The position numbers and the translations under genes were made by a program. A stretch of DNA of 26,487 nt. Origin: a virus. Below, piece after piece: positions 16,216 to 23,296 of the stretch (positions are counted from its first letter, which is position 1; each line of letters opens with the position of its first letter). The notes beneath the pieces are model-generated. The model was not told the origin of the DNA and made no database searches. It worked only from the letters and a program-made list of their open reading frames with translations. The DNA is taken from positions 1 to 26,487 of IMG/VR virus record IMGVR_UViG_3300042456_000074, one strand, 5' to 3'.

Positions 16216-17819
16216 TAGCTTTGATACCGCCCATCAGCCGGCTCGATGTGAACGATGATCTGGCCCATCTGATAGTCGCCATTCACCGTGTTCGACGCAA
16301 AGCGGAAACGGAGCTCACGGCGCTGTTCCTTGAAGAACACCTGCTGTTCATACTTATCGGAGGCAACCGCCGGGAACGCGCGCAGCGGGCCCGCAATCTC
16401 AGGCGCCCGCGCGTTGATCCGGCCCGTGATCTGAACCGTCATCTCCCCAGCCTGCACGAAGTCGGGCTCTATCATCTCGACGTGGATTGCCCGGTTCTTT
16501 GGCGGATCCGAGATGATCAGCGCAATGTCGCCGGTTTCAAAGAAGCTCTCGACCGCATTTACGGACGGCCCATCGATCTCATCGACGCCAAACTCGTGGC
16601 GCCAAATCTTGTAATTGATTGTGCCGTTGTCAACGACGCGCGTGTTGCTATCCTCTGTAATGCGGATGTCGCCGGCCTCTGTAATGCGAGTATCGGCAGG
16701 GGGCAGCGGAATCGGATCGACGCCAGCCAAGATCGGCGACGGGAACACCTGAGCATACAAGCCGGCAGAGCGCCCGCTGTTTGGAAGCTGGGTGTCGTAC
16801 CACGTATTTTCGCGGAAGTTATAGATCACCGCATGGGTGCATTCAGTGGCATCGCCGCGCGGGTAGCACCACCAGATTTCGCCGTAACGGGGGACTTTGT
16901 AGGCAAAGATCTTATTTGCGTTGTTCGTGTTTAAGCCGTCAAAAAAGTAGTTGATATTCAAGTTGTTAGGCACTTCACGGACGACGCCGTTATACATCAT
17001 GAACCGGTCACGACCGATCCAGAAGTAGATGCCATCGTATTCGATCACGCTGTTGACGGCGAGGATGCTGATCTGCGAGCTAATCGTGTCAAACGCAAAC
17101 ACGTCCGAGCCGCCAGTGTAGTAGCAACGGATCAGGCTATCGAGCGACCAGAAAAGCCCAGCCGGGTTCTGGCCACCGCCACGCAGCGGCAGGCCCTTGA
17201 CGATCTTCGAGGCCGTGATGAATGCGTCGCCAGCGTCACCGCTCGTGAAATTCGTGGGGTCGTTCACGTCTGACCACTTCACGTAGCCATCGGACGAAAA
17301 CATAAACAGATATGGATGCAGCACCACAATGCCGCCAGACACGCCCGCCGTTGGGATTGGCGTCAGGATGGCTGTGCCGTATGCGTCTCCGATATAGGCA
17401 ACGTAGTTTGCGTCGCTGGTGATGTCCATCAGGGTGTCCGAGGCATGGGCAATGATGACGTTGCCGCCGCCCCCGCCATCGAACATGGCGTCGAACATCC
17501 AGTTGTAGTTAAAGTTCTCGACAAACGTCACTGGCGTCCGGTCGACGGGCGCAGAGGTGTTGCCGTTGACGTCAATCGTGAACCGTTGGACGCCGTATTG
17601 ATGTCCGATGTGCGTGTAGGCGAAATTGTTTAGGCCCAGAGTGTGAATCTGCCGGACGATGCCAGACGAGTAATTGCTGATCTGCCTGTAGCCGCCGATC
17701 TTGCGCGGCAGCCCGCGCTGAAACCGCACCCACTGCCCGTCGACGTAGAAGTTCCCTTCGAACCTCGTGCCGTCGCGCTTGATGCCGGCCTCCGATCTGA
17801 CGTTGACGGGGACGAGCAT
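16215..17819 (-). CDS. tail nozzle / hub protein (T7 gp12 or P22 gp10 type), 534 aa
   Basis: Likely the tail tube/nozzle of a short-tailed phage. The protein is almost all beta: many short strands with aromatic ends (GGYRQISNYSSG, IYFWIGRDRFMMYNG, EIWWCYPRG, VIYNFRENTWYDTQL), as in the beta-propeller nozzle proteins. The opening RFEGNFYVDGQWVRFQRGLP (19-38) is typical of phage stabilisation/tail hub proteins. A near-repeat DTRITEAGDIRITEDSNTRV (about 380-399) precedes the C-terminal beta domain. It lies downstream of the adaptor gene, as gp12 follows gp11 in T7, though here one fibre-like gene intervenes. Family assignment is by pattern and position. It starts with ATG 17819 in a TAATG overlap. 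Confidence 0.7.
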   Translation of the reverse strand: MLVPVNVRSEAGIKRDGTRFEGNFYVDGQWVRFQRGLPRKIGGYRQISNYSSGIVRQIHTLGLNNFAYTHIGHQYGVQRFTIDVNGNTSAPVDRTPVTFVENFNYNWMFDAMFDGGGGGNVIIAHASDTLMDITSDANYVAYIGDAYGTAILTPIPTAGVSGGIVVLHPYLFMFSSDGYVKWSDVNDPTNFTSGDAGDAFITASKIVKGLPLRGGGQNPAGLFWSLDSLIRCYYTGGSDVFAFDTISSQISILAVNSVIEYDGIYFWIGRDRFMMYNGVVREVPNNLNINYFFDGLNTNNANKIFAYKVPRYGEIWWCYPRGDATECTHAVIYNFRENTWYDTQLPNSGRSAGLYAQVFPSPILAGVDPIPLPPADTRITEAGDIRITEDSNTRVVDNGTINYKIWRHEFGVDEIDGPSVNAVESFFETGDIALIISDPPKNRAIHVEMIEPDFVQAGEMTVQITGRINARAPEIAGPLRAFPAVASDKYEQQVFFKEQRRELRFRFASNTVNGDYQMGQIIVHIEPADGRYQS

Positions 17820-19021
17820 TAAAAGGAACCACCGTCGACTGTGCCCGATGGTGCAGGACCAAGCGCGGCCCAGACGTTGCTGGGCGCGCCTGCTGTAAAC
17901 ACGGTAATGCCCAGAGAGGAGCCGCCGAGATTGACCAAGGCTCCGTTTGCCGTCGTAGAGCCGGTGCCGCCCTGAGAAACTAACAGCGGGACGCCAAGGC
18001 CGCCCGTGTCAGCCGCAATGACATTGGTGCCGTCGCAATACAGGATCTGTCGCCCACCCTGAGTTATGCTCACGCCCGTGCCCGCAGCCGTTTTAACCGT
18101 GAGTGTGTAAGCACCGCTCGTGTTGTTATCGACCCAGTACTGCTGCACGGTAGTGGGCACGACGATCTGCATATTCGCCAACAGCGTACCGCTAAACTGA
18201 TAAGCAATGCGGTTCAGTTCCACACCGGAAAGCACATAAGGGCTCGTCTCACCAGTCAGATCGATGGAGATGTAATCGAAGGTGAACTCAGCGGGCTGCC
18301 CAAGCCCAAGGGTGTAGAATTCTGTACCGTCGCAAACGAAAAACGCGCTGGCACCCGGGTTCATAATCAGCGACGCGCCATTGTCGATGGTTTCGCCACC
18401 GGGCCCCTGAATGGTGATGGCGCCAGTGCCTCCGTTACGAATCTGGCAGAACCAATCATTGCCAACTGTGGAAGCTGCAGGCAGCGTCAGCGTGCCAGCG
18501 CCGCCTGTCCACAGGAACATCTTGGAACGGTCGGAATTGCCAATCGTGTAGTTGGAATTTAGTCCGTCAACCAAGATGGATTGATTCAACGTCGCGCCGA
18601 TTGCCTTGATGCCCAAGCCGGCAAGAGAGGCGGCGTTGATAGCGGATGAGCCAACGCCATAGGCCAGTGCGCGCCACGAACCGTTCACTGTGGTGTTGTT
18701 TGTCAGATACAACTGCCAGCTTTGCCCAGCCGCAATCGACGCAAGCGTGTTGCCGCTATTGTCGGCAACGATGAACGTGAAGGCCCCCGGGTTGAAAAAC
18801 AGGGCCGTCTCGCCAACCGAAGCCTGAGAGGCGTCGGGCATGCGGATCGTAAAGCCGCCCGCTGAAGGGGTAACGTCCATGATGGACGAGACGACATCAG
18901 TGTTGGAGGCAAGCTCAGTCGGCCACGTCAGGGTGACGTTTGCGGTGAGAGCAACAGCGCGATAGCTGGGGTTGGCCGAATAGATATTCGTGCCGCCGAA
19001 AGTGTTTGTGAAGCTCGGCAC
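17819..19021 (-). CDS. fibre-like / beta-rich virion protein, 400 aa
   Basis: The protein is low in charge and rich in Thr, Ser, Gly, Asn and Ala, as in trimeric beta-helical fibres and spikes. Two copies of a short beta unit are visible: PGAFTFIVADNSGNTLASIAAGQSWQLYL and PGASAFFVCDGTEFYTLG. Each follows a GGTG or GGFTI strand set. Near the end is VSQGGTGSTTANGAL, the GGTG hinge shared with the other fibre genes of this window. Position between adaptor and nozzle suggests a tail or neck appendage. The start is GTG 19021 with AGGGAGG about 8 nt upstream. It ends DGGSF in a TAATG overlap with the next gene. Confidence 0.72.
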   Translation of the reverse strand: MPSFTNTFGGTNIYSANPSYRAVALTANVTLTWPTELASNTDVVSSIMDVTPSAGGFTIRMPDASQASVGETALFFNPGAFTFIVADNSGNTLASIAAGQSWQLYLTNNTTVNGSWRALAYGVGSSAINAASLAGLGIKAIGATLNQSILVDGLNSNYTIGNSDRSKMFLWTGGAGTLTLPAASTVGNDWFCQIRNGGTGAITIQGPGGETIDNGASLIMNPGASAFFVCDGTEFYTLGLGQPAEFTFDYISIDLTGETSPYVLSGVELNRIAYQFSGTLLANMQIVVPTTVQQYWVDNNTSGAYTLTVKTAAGTGVSITQGGRQILYCDGTNVIAADTGGLGVPLLVSQGGTGSTTANGALVNLGGSSLGITVFTAGAPSNVWAALGPAPSGTVDGGSF

Positions 19022-19024
19022 GCC

Positions 19025-19678
19025 TTAGTCCTCCCTGCGGACGATGCCGCGATCAACAATCTGACGAATGTCTTCGCCATTGAGCGCGGCGATGGACCGG
19101 TCGTAGAAGCCCTGCCAGATCGGAATGATCTCTTCGTTCTTCAGGAACGGCGCGGCCTCCAGCAGCGAGGCGTAGAGCAGCGCGTTCGGCGCATATTCCG
19201 TGAACCAGTTTGTCTGGAGATCTTCGCCGAGCAGGGGCGGAAGCTCGTAGTAGATGATTTCGTATGGGAACGCGGCGTTCGGCGTGGGCGCAAAGAACCA
19301 GTGCGAATAATCATAGTCCGCGTAAAAGCGCGGCGTCCCGGTCAGGGTCTGGTTTGGCCAGTACTGACGCATATACTCATACGCGCGCGGGAAGATTTCC
19401 TGCGTCGTGTTGTAGCCGGTGCCCGTGCCGACTCGGATGCTGACGGTTTCACGCCAGCGATCCGGCTTGGGGTAGGTCGGCTCTCCCACCGTCATGGTCG
19501 ATGAGACCACAGTGACGGTGCCCTGAATCTTCAGTTCACGGGCAAGGCGGCGCTCAGCAAGGCCGATCAGGCTGGGCAACTGAAGGTAGACGGACGGGTC
19601 AGTCGCGAACGTAGCCCCGCGCTCCAGATAGTTCCGGAGGTCGTTCAGCAGACTGGTATAGGTCATTGCCGTGGCCAT
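19025..19678 (-). CDS. head-to-tail adaptor protein (T7 gp11 / P22 gp4 type), 217 aa
   Basis: Probable adaptor ring that docks under the portal and carries the nozzle. Visible are the N-terminal helix YTSLLNDLRNYLERG (7-21) and QLPSLIGLAERRLARELKIQG (33-53), the typical helix of phage adaptor proteins. These are followed by strands with many aromatics (YPKPDRWRETVSIRVG, YYELPPLL) and helices TEYAPNALLYASLLEAAPFL near 165-185. Length fits the family (about 170-220 aa). ATG 19678 is preceded by TAGGGTCC at the same spacing as in the 1973-aa gene. It follows the lysis block, a departure from the common order in which the adaptor follows the capsid genes. Confidence 0.78.
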   Translation of the reverse strand: MATAMTYTSLLNDLRNYLERGATFATDPSVYLQLPSLIGLAERRLARELKIQGTVTVVSSTMTVGEPTYPKPDRWRETVSIRVGTGTGYNTTQEIFPRAYEYMRQYWPNQTLTGTPRFYADYDYSHWFFAPTPNAAFPYEIIYYELPPLLGEDLQTNWFTEYAPNALLYASLLEAAPFLKNEEIIPIWQGFYDRSIAALNGEDIRQIVDRGIVRRED

Positions 19679-19687
19679 AGCGGGACC

Positions 19688-19858
19688 CTACATCAATTCA
19701 ACAGCAGCCGCAATTAAGCCTGCAACAGCCGCAAACGCAATCACAGCTTTGCTTTTCACGTTCGTCAGTTTGTCCATCAGCGAACGCTGGGGAGGGTGCG
19801 GGTCGCCGATGACGCCATCGGTGATCTTTTTAGCGATGATGGCCTTGATGATGTTCAT
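19688..19858 (-). CDS. small membrane protein, 56 aa
   Basis: Starts MNIIKAIIAKKITDG and ends with a hydrophobic segment VIAFAAVAGLIAAAVELM, one transmembrane helix at the very C-terminus. I take ATG 19858 as start because AAGGAGA lies 5 nt upstream. An in-frame ATG at 19909 would add 17 residues but has no such site and overlaps the Rz1 end. Lying directly after the spanin genes, it could be a lysis accessory (pinholin- or antiholin-like), but the sequence does not prove it. Its TAG stop forms part of the ribosome binding site of the adaptor gene. Confidence 0.6.
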   Translation of the reverse strand: MNIIKAIIAKKITDGVIGDPHPPQRSLMDKLTNVKSKAVIAFAAVAGLIAAAVELM

Positions 19859-19881
19859 GGAAATCTCCTTAGAACCAAACG

Positions 19882-20214
19882 TCATTTTACCGCTACCGCG
19901 TCTTTCCATGCCTCAATGGTCAGCCGGTGTTTCTCCGCGCAGTCGTTCCTGCGTTCGATCAGGTCTTTTTCCCACAGCAGCCGGGCTGGGTCGAGAAATG
20001 GCTTGGGCGGATTGTTTAACAGGGAACACGGGCTCGCCAGATTGGACGGCGGCGGCTTCAGTGTTTGGATTACCGATGACTTCGAGGAGCACCCGGACAG
20101 CGTCGTCAGGAGGAGCGCAGCTGGCAGCAGCGGCAGGCACCGTGTGGTAAATCTCACGAATGGTGTTGATCCGTTCGACGGAGCGCACATCGGCAGCGGC
20201 GCGTGTTTCTTCAT
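19882..20214 (-). CDS. Rz1: Rz1-like outer-membrane spanin lipoprotein (nested in Rz)
   Basis: The o-spanin lies in an alternative frame inside Rz and runs 31 nt past its stop. It has a hydrophobic stretch LPLLPAALLLTTLSGC with lipobox L-S-G-C (cysteine 42 from this start), so it should be lipidated and held in the outer membrane. The mature part is proline-bearing (LKPPPSNLASPC, NNPPKPFLDP) and ends in a charged helix, the expected Rz1 composition. The start is uncertain. ATG 20214 gives MKKHAP with AAAGG 9 nt upstream. GTG 20157 gives a cleaner 23-residue signal but no good ribosome site. It works with Rz to fuse inner and outer membranes at lysis. Confidence 0.8.
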   Translation of the reverse strand: MKKHAPLPMCAPSNGSTPFVRFTTRCLPLLPAALLLTTLSGCSSKSSVIQTLKPPPSNLASPCSLLNNPPKPFLDPARLLWEKDLIERRNDCAEKHRLTIEAWKDAVAVK

Positions 20215-20398
20215 ATTCTGCGGCCTTTGTATCGAGGATGACATCCGCTTTGGCACGTTGCTTTCCCGCCTTTTCCAGAGCCTTTGCATACGCCGCGTTG
20301 CACTGCCAATCGCGGACTTTGTATCCTGCGACCGCGCCGACAACGAGAGCGCCTGCCGCCGCATAAAGCATGATCGGGTTAGGGATCACGGCATCCAC
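19913..20398 (-). CDS. Rz: Rz-like inner-membrane spanin (i-spanin), 161 aa
   Basis: N-terminal transmembrane helix MLYAAAGALVVGAVAGYKV (10-28) followed by a long periplasmic helical region (about 35-90) with coiled-coil character, then CAPPDDAVRVLLEV as in other Rz proteins. The C-terminus is proline/arginine-rich and would bind Rz1. GTG at 20398 is the start; the gene overlaps the end of the endolysin by 13 nt. The presence of an embedded lipoprotein frame (Rz1) supports the call independently. Its job is the last step of lysis, disruption of the outer membrane, after holin and endolysin have acted. Confidence 0.85.
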   Translation of the reverse strand: MDAVIPNPIMLYAAAGALVVGAVAGYKVRDWQCNAAYAKALEKAGKQRAKADVILDTKAAEYEETRAAADVRSVERINTIREIYHTVPAAAASCAPPDDAVRVLLEVIGNPNTEAAAVQSGEPVFPVKQSAQAISRPSPAAVGKRPDRTQERLRGETPADH

Positions 20399-21000
20399 CC
20401 GGCAAACTTCTTCGTCTTCAGCTTGCGATCATCGAGGCCGTGTGTGCCGCCGTTGATGCGCTTCGTCAGCGCGAGAATGGCGGCGTCGTTGATGCCCTGA
20501 TCACAGATCGACCACAGCTTATTCCTGTCGAAGAACCACAGCGCCGACTCGAAGCAGAGCTCATTCGCAACCAGATCGGGGTTGGTCATCACGTCCGGGC
20601 GGTCGATGTAGTCCGCGAACGCCTGATAGTTCGCGTTGCCCGTCAGCTGCAACGCGCCGCGACCGCGATACTTCCAGCCGTCGCCAGACGCCTCGACACT
20701 GTTGCCCATGCGGCTGGCATAGACGCGGTTGGCGATCTTCTGGGGCTGGCGCGCATATGCCTTGGCCATATCTTCCGTAGGGAAATACTTACCGAAGATG
20801 CCGCGCAGGCCGGGAGCGCCGTAGTTCAGGTTCTCGCTGAAGGCCGTGAAGTTTCCTGACTCGTGCGCCGTCTGGGCGAAGAAGTGCGCAGCGCGGCTCT
20901 TATTCAGCTTGTAGTAGGCCGCAGCAGCCTTGAGCGTGCCCGGACCGAACGCACCGTCAGCGGTAACGCCGATCTTTTTCTGGAGGTCTACGAGGCTCAT
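20386..21000 (-). CDS. endolysin, glycoside hydrolase family 19 (chitinase-like) muramidase
   Basis: Degrades peptidoglycan at lysis. Residues 3-28 (LVDLQKKIGVTADGAFGPGT...) look like a short peptidoglycan-binding helix pair. The catalytic domain begins HFFAQTAHESGNF (39-51), where E47 is the expected catalytic acid, followed by SENLNY (55-60). Then GIFGKYFP, SGDGWKYRGRGALQLTG and TKRINGGTHGLDDR follow, all standard GH19 endolysin blocks. No signal peptide or SAR domain is seen, so release depends on a holin. At 204 aa it is of usual length. The start overlaps the previous stop as ATGA (20997-21000). The C-terminus, ending KFAGWMP, is complete. Confidence 0.93.
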   Translation of the reverse strand: MSLVDLQKKIGVTADGAFGPGTLKAAAAYYKLNKSRAAHFFAQTAHESGNFTAFSENLNYGAPGLRGIFGKYFPTEDMAKAYARQPQKIANRVYASRMGNSVEASGDGWKYRGRGALQLTGNANYQAFADYIDRPDVMTNPDLVANELCFESALWFFDRNKLWSICDQGINDAAILALTKRINGGTHGLDDRKLKTKKFAGWMP

Positions 21001-21158
21001 TTGCTCTTATTCCATAGCTCGAACAGCGCCTTGATCTTCTCCTCAACCACGGCAAGACGCACGTCCATCTTGGCGAGGATGATCGTCAGGGAGATGAACG
21101 CCAGAACAATCGGCCAAAGCTGGCCGATCAATTCAACGGTGGAGAGTTCGCCAGTCAT
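20997..21158 (-). CDS. small holin-like membrane protein with coiled-coil tail, 53 aa
   Basis: Residues 10-33 (LIGQLWPIVLAFISLTIILAK) form one transmembrane helix; the rest (DVRLAVVEEKIKALFELWNK) is an amphipathic coiled-coil helix. The start is ATG 21158, forming TAATG with the stop of the holin-like gene above. An in-frame start at 21179 has no coupling. Sitting immediately ahead of the endolysin, with this shape, it could be a second holin or an antiholin. It resembles the 73-aa protein on the other side of the holin-like gene. Confidence 0.65.
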   Translation of the reverse strand: MTGELSTVELIGQLWPIVLAFISLTIILAKMDVRLAVVEEKIKALFELWNKSK

Positions 21159-21607
21159 TACTGCCCCGCGCGGCGCCAATCAGGAAAGTCGCTTTCATCG
21201 ACAACGCCGTCGCCGTTGGCGTCATAGCGCAGGTCGTTGCGATACTTCTCCCACGGAGCCATATCGTCATCATCGTCGGCCTCAGCGGCAGGCTCCGGCG
21301 GCGCAGGCAGCGGCTCAGGCTCGACCGGAGCAGGCTCTGCTGGCTTTGCGTCACGCGCATTCGCGTTGAGGCTCAGACCACCCAGCAGGCCGACGAACGC
21401 ACCGACAATGGTGTTGAACGCAGGTCCGATAATCTCGAAGACATTCTCGCTGCTTACGATCTCGTTGGACACGAACATGCCAGCGACCATTGCGATGACG
21501 ACGACGAGGATGACCGCCGCAAGCGTCACGACCGCCGTGCGAATCGTGAACTCAATCGTGTCCTCGATGCCGTCGCGGCTGCTTTCAAAGCGATCCCAGA
21601 AGCTCAC
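21158..21607 (-). CDS. holin-like membrane protein with C-terminal EF-hand, 149 aa
   Basis: Two hydrophobic segments (about 25-46, AVVTLAAVILVVVIAMVAGMF, and about 57-80, IGPAFNTIVGAFVGLLGGL) suggest a two-helix membrane protein. This resembles holins found beside endolysins and gene-transfer-agent lysis genes. A Pro/Glu linker and five aspartates (111-115) follow. The C-terminus then has a canonical calcium-binding loop: D129-x-N131-x-D133-G-x-V-D137-x-x-D140. The start is GTG 21607 with GGGGAG about 6 nt ahead. It is in the lysis block, with the endolysin one gene downstream. Holin function is inferred; the EF-hand is read directly. An alternative reading is a membrane anchor for another structural function. 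Confidence 0.72.
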   Translation of the reverse strand: MSFWDRFESSRDGIEDTIEFTIRTAVVTLAAVILVVVIAMVAGMFVSNEIVSSENVFEIIGPAFNTIVGAFVGLLGGLSLNANARDAKPAEPAPVEPEPLPAPPEPAAEADDDDDMAPWEKYRNDLRYDANGDGVVDESDFPDWRRAGQ

Positions 21608-21618
21608 AGGGCTCCCCT

Positions 21619-21840
21619 TCAGTTAGGTTGTCGGTCAGCCACCTGCTGCAGACGATCTTCAATCCGCCTCAGGTGAATGATCATCTCATCAAAGCGCCGG
21701 TCAATTAACTGGAAGCGTTCGTCGCCAAACTGCAAACGTGTCTCCAGCTTCGTCAACCGATTGCTCAGCGTCGTCCATACACCGATCAGGCCACCAACAA
21801 ATGTCAGGACCGTTACGATTGTGTTGATGTCGACCATCAT
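21619..21840 (-). CDS. small membrane protein with long coiled-coil, 73 aa
   Basis: N-terminal transmembrane helix (INTIVTVLTFVGGLIGVWTTL, 5-25) followed by a continuous coiled-coil (about 27-70) with regular hydrophobic heptads (LTKLETRLQFGDERF, RRFDEMIIHLRRIEDRL). The N-out/C-in or reverse topology cannot be told. ATG 21840 forms TAATG with the stop of the gene above. Proteins of this shape are common in phage lysis blocks, often with unproven holin or antiholin roles. Its partner by shape is the 53-aa protein downstream of the EF-hand gene. Confidence 0.62.
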   Translation of the reverse strand: MMVDINTIVTVLTFVGGLIGVWTTLSNRLTKLETRLQFGDERFQLIDRRFDEMIIHLRRIEDRLQQVADRQPN

Positions 21841-22202
21841 TATCGAAGGTTTCGCAGTTTATAGATGGCAGAGAGATAGACCGCCGTGAGGGTATCGATC
21901 AGATTCCCAACGGCGCGATTGCCCTTGGAGATCTTTTCGTGATTCGCCTCGATCCACTGAGCGTCAGCCTCTAGGCACTTCAGGCTGTCGCTCATCGTCT
22001 GCTCAGGAACCGGAATGGCGCCGATCAGCGAGAACGCGCCCTGATACGCTTCGACAAGCGGATCGATGGTGTCGATCACGCCGTCGTAGAATTCGCCCAG
22101 AGCCATGTGCTTGGCGAAACTGCCCTCACCCTTGGCGCGCCAATGCTCGAAGTGCGCCAGATTGCGTGCATAAAACACGCGAGAGATGAGTTCCTCAATC
22201 AT
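21840..22202 (-). CDS. Dps/ferritin-like protein, 120 aa
   Basis: The protein is all-helical in pattern. The core matches the ferroxidase part of E. coli Dps: H20-W-x-x-K-G25, H32, ID44, D47-x3-E51 correspond to H51-W-x-x-R-G56, H63, ID75, D78-x3-E82 with identical spacing. One ligand (Dps D67) falls on G36, with E37 next to it. Phage proteins of this sort are usually filed as unknown (I believe as DUF5856, from memory). It could bind iron or be a ferritin-fold protein without activity; the function is not proven. It is coupled by ATGA to the upstream gene and by TAATG to the downstream gene. At 120 aa it is shorter than Dps (about 165), losing the N-terminal tail and part of the last helix. 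Confidence 0.65.
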   Translation of the reverse strand: MIEELISRVFYARNLAHFEHWRAKGEGSFAKHMALGEFYDGVIDTIDPLVEAYQGAFSLIGAIPVPEQTMSDSLKCLEADAQWIEANHEKISKGNRAVGNLIDTLTAVYLSAIYKLRNLR

Positions 22203-22897
22203 CAGGCGATCCGCATCACAGGGCAGATGATCGACGGAATTGCCGGCGCGATGGCGCCTGCTGCGAAATGCTCAATCGTTACGGCCACGTTTTCCGGCAA
22301 CCACATGATCTCGATGTACTGGCCTGCGGTAACAGTATCAAAGAAACTCAGACTGAAAATAGCAGCACCGCCGTCAGCAGCCTTCGGAATGTTCACAATC
22401 GTGGCGGAGTTTGCAATGTTGGTGCCGTTCTTGCGGAACCAGACGGTCGCGTCGTGATCGTTCGAGTCGGTGTTCTTAAACTGAATCGACGGTGCCAGCA
22501 TGTACGTGCCAGCAGCCGTGAACGTGATCTGCGTGCTGGCCACGACGCTGATCCCAGTGCCGGTCAGGTCGGTGTTAAACGTCACAGCGGTGGCGGCTGC
22601 CACGTTGCCGGTCTGATCTGTGGTGCTCGAAGGCTGAGCGAACGCGCGACCCGCCAGATCGGCGAATGGCACTGTCGCTGCTGCTGTAAACGCGGAGGTG
22701 CCGTTGCCCTTGACGTAGCCCGTGAGCGTTGACGCGCCCGTGCCGCCGGTCGCAACCGTGCGCACGTTCGATGCCGACGCCGCGATATCAGAGGCCGCCA
22801 CCTTACGGCTGGCGCCGCCCTGAACGATTTCCAGAAGCTCCGTACCGGCCAGCGGCGTGCTCGCTGCGGTAAGGTCCGTGATCTTTACGTTAGCCAA
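22202..22897 (-). CDS. fibre-like protein with C1q/TNF-like C-terminal beta domain, 231 aa
   Basis: The N-terminus (MANVKITDLTAASTPLAGTELLEIVQGGASRKV, positions 1-33) matches the virion-anchoring start of many phage tail fibres. It is followed by a GGTGASTLTGYVKGNG hinge (about 51-66). The C-terminal 130 residues form a beta-sandwich-like domain (ITFTAAGTYMLAPSIQFKN, ATVWFRKNGT, YIEIMWLPENVAVTIEHF). This resembles C1q/TNF-like trimeric heads. The start is TTG 22897, read with GGGAGG 5 nt upstream; no ATG or GTG is better placed. It is probably a short fibre or head decoration. Confidence 0.75.
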   Translation of the reverse strand: MANVKITDLTAASTPLAGTELLEIVQGGASRKVAASDIAASASNVRTVATGGTGASTLTGYVKGNGTSAFTAAATVPFADLAGRAFAQPSSTTDQTGNVAAATAVTFNTDLTGTGISVVASTQITFTAAGTYMLAPSIQFKNTDSNDHDATVWFRKNGTNIANSATIVNIPKAADGGAAIFSLSFFDTVTAGQYIEIMWLPENVAVTIEHFAAGAIAPAIPSIICPVMRIA

Positions 22898-22920
22898 AAC
22901 AGCCTCCCGCTGCGTGAAAC

Positions 22921-22939
22921 TGATAGACGGTCACTATCA
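22921..22939. repeat. short inverted repeat in intergenic gap
   Basis: TGATAG (22921-22926) and CTATCA (22934-22939) are exact reverse complements around 7 nt. They lie in the 59-nt gap between the 108-aa gene and the 231-aa fibre gene (the largest gap in this part of the late operon). It could be an operator or RNA hairpin, or chance. Confidence 0.3.
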
Positions 22940-22956
22940 CAAAATCTGACCGCGTG

Positions 22957-23283
22957 TCACGCACCCCACGGCAGCGGTGGGGTTACGACCGGCGGGTTGA
23001 TCTGGTCGCCAATCTGCGTAGCGACGTTAGCTTCGTAAGCAGCGACCTGCTCTTCGCCCATTGCGCTCTGCACCCAGCCGATCACCTGCTCTTGCGTCAG
23101 GTCAGCGTAAGGCGTGAACGGAGCGTCTGGGTCAACCGTCACACCAGCAGAGCCATACACACCAGCGGTGTAGGTGCCATCCGTGCCGGTCAGCGTCCAG
23201 TGGACGGTGAAGACCACATCGGTCTCGCCGTCGAGTTCGGGGTAGGCGTTCATCTGGACAACTGCCCAAGTGTTTGTAATCAT
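22957..23283 (-). CDS. hypothetical phage tail-region protein, 108 aa
   Basis: Small acidic protein with a beta-rich N-terminus (WAVVQMNAYPELDGETDVVFTVHWTLTGTDG). It also has a helical segment with the pattern LTQEQVIGWVQSAMGEEQVAAYEANVATQI, and a proline-rich end (NPPVVTPPLPWGA). Proteins like this lie near tail fibre genes in many phages. No function is known to me, although a fibre-assembly or accessory role is possible. The start ATG 23283 has GGAGA 7 nt upstream. A gap of 13 nt separates it from the glycine-rich gene above. Confidence 0.75.
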   Translation of the reverse strand: MITNTWAVVQMNAYPELDGETDVVFTVHWTLTGTDGTYTAGVYGSAGVTVDPDAPFTPYADLTQEQVIGWVQSAMGEEQVAAYEANVATQIGDQINPPVVTPPLPWGA

Positions 23284-23296
23284 AGTCTATTCTCCT

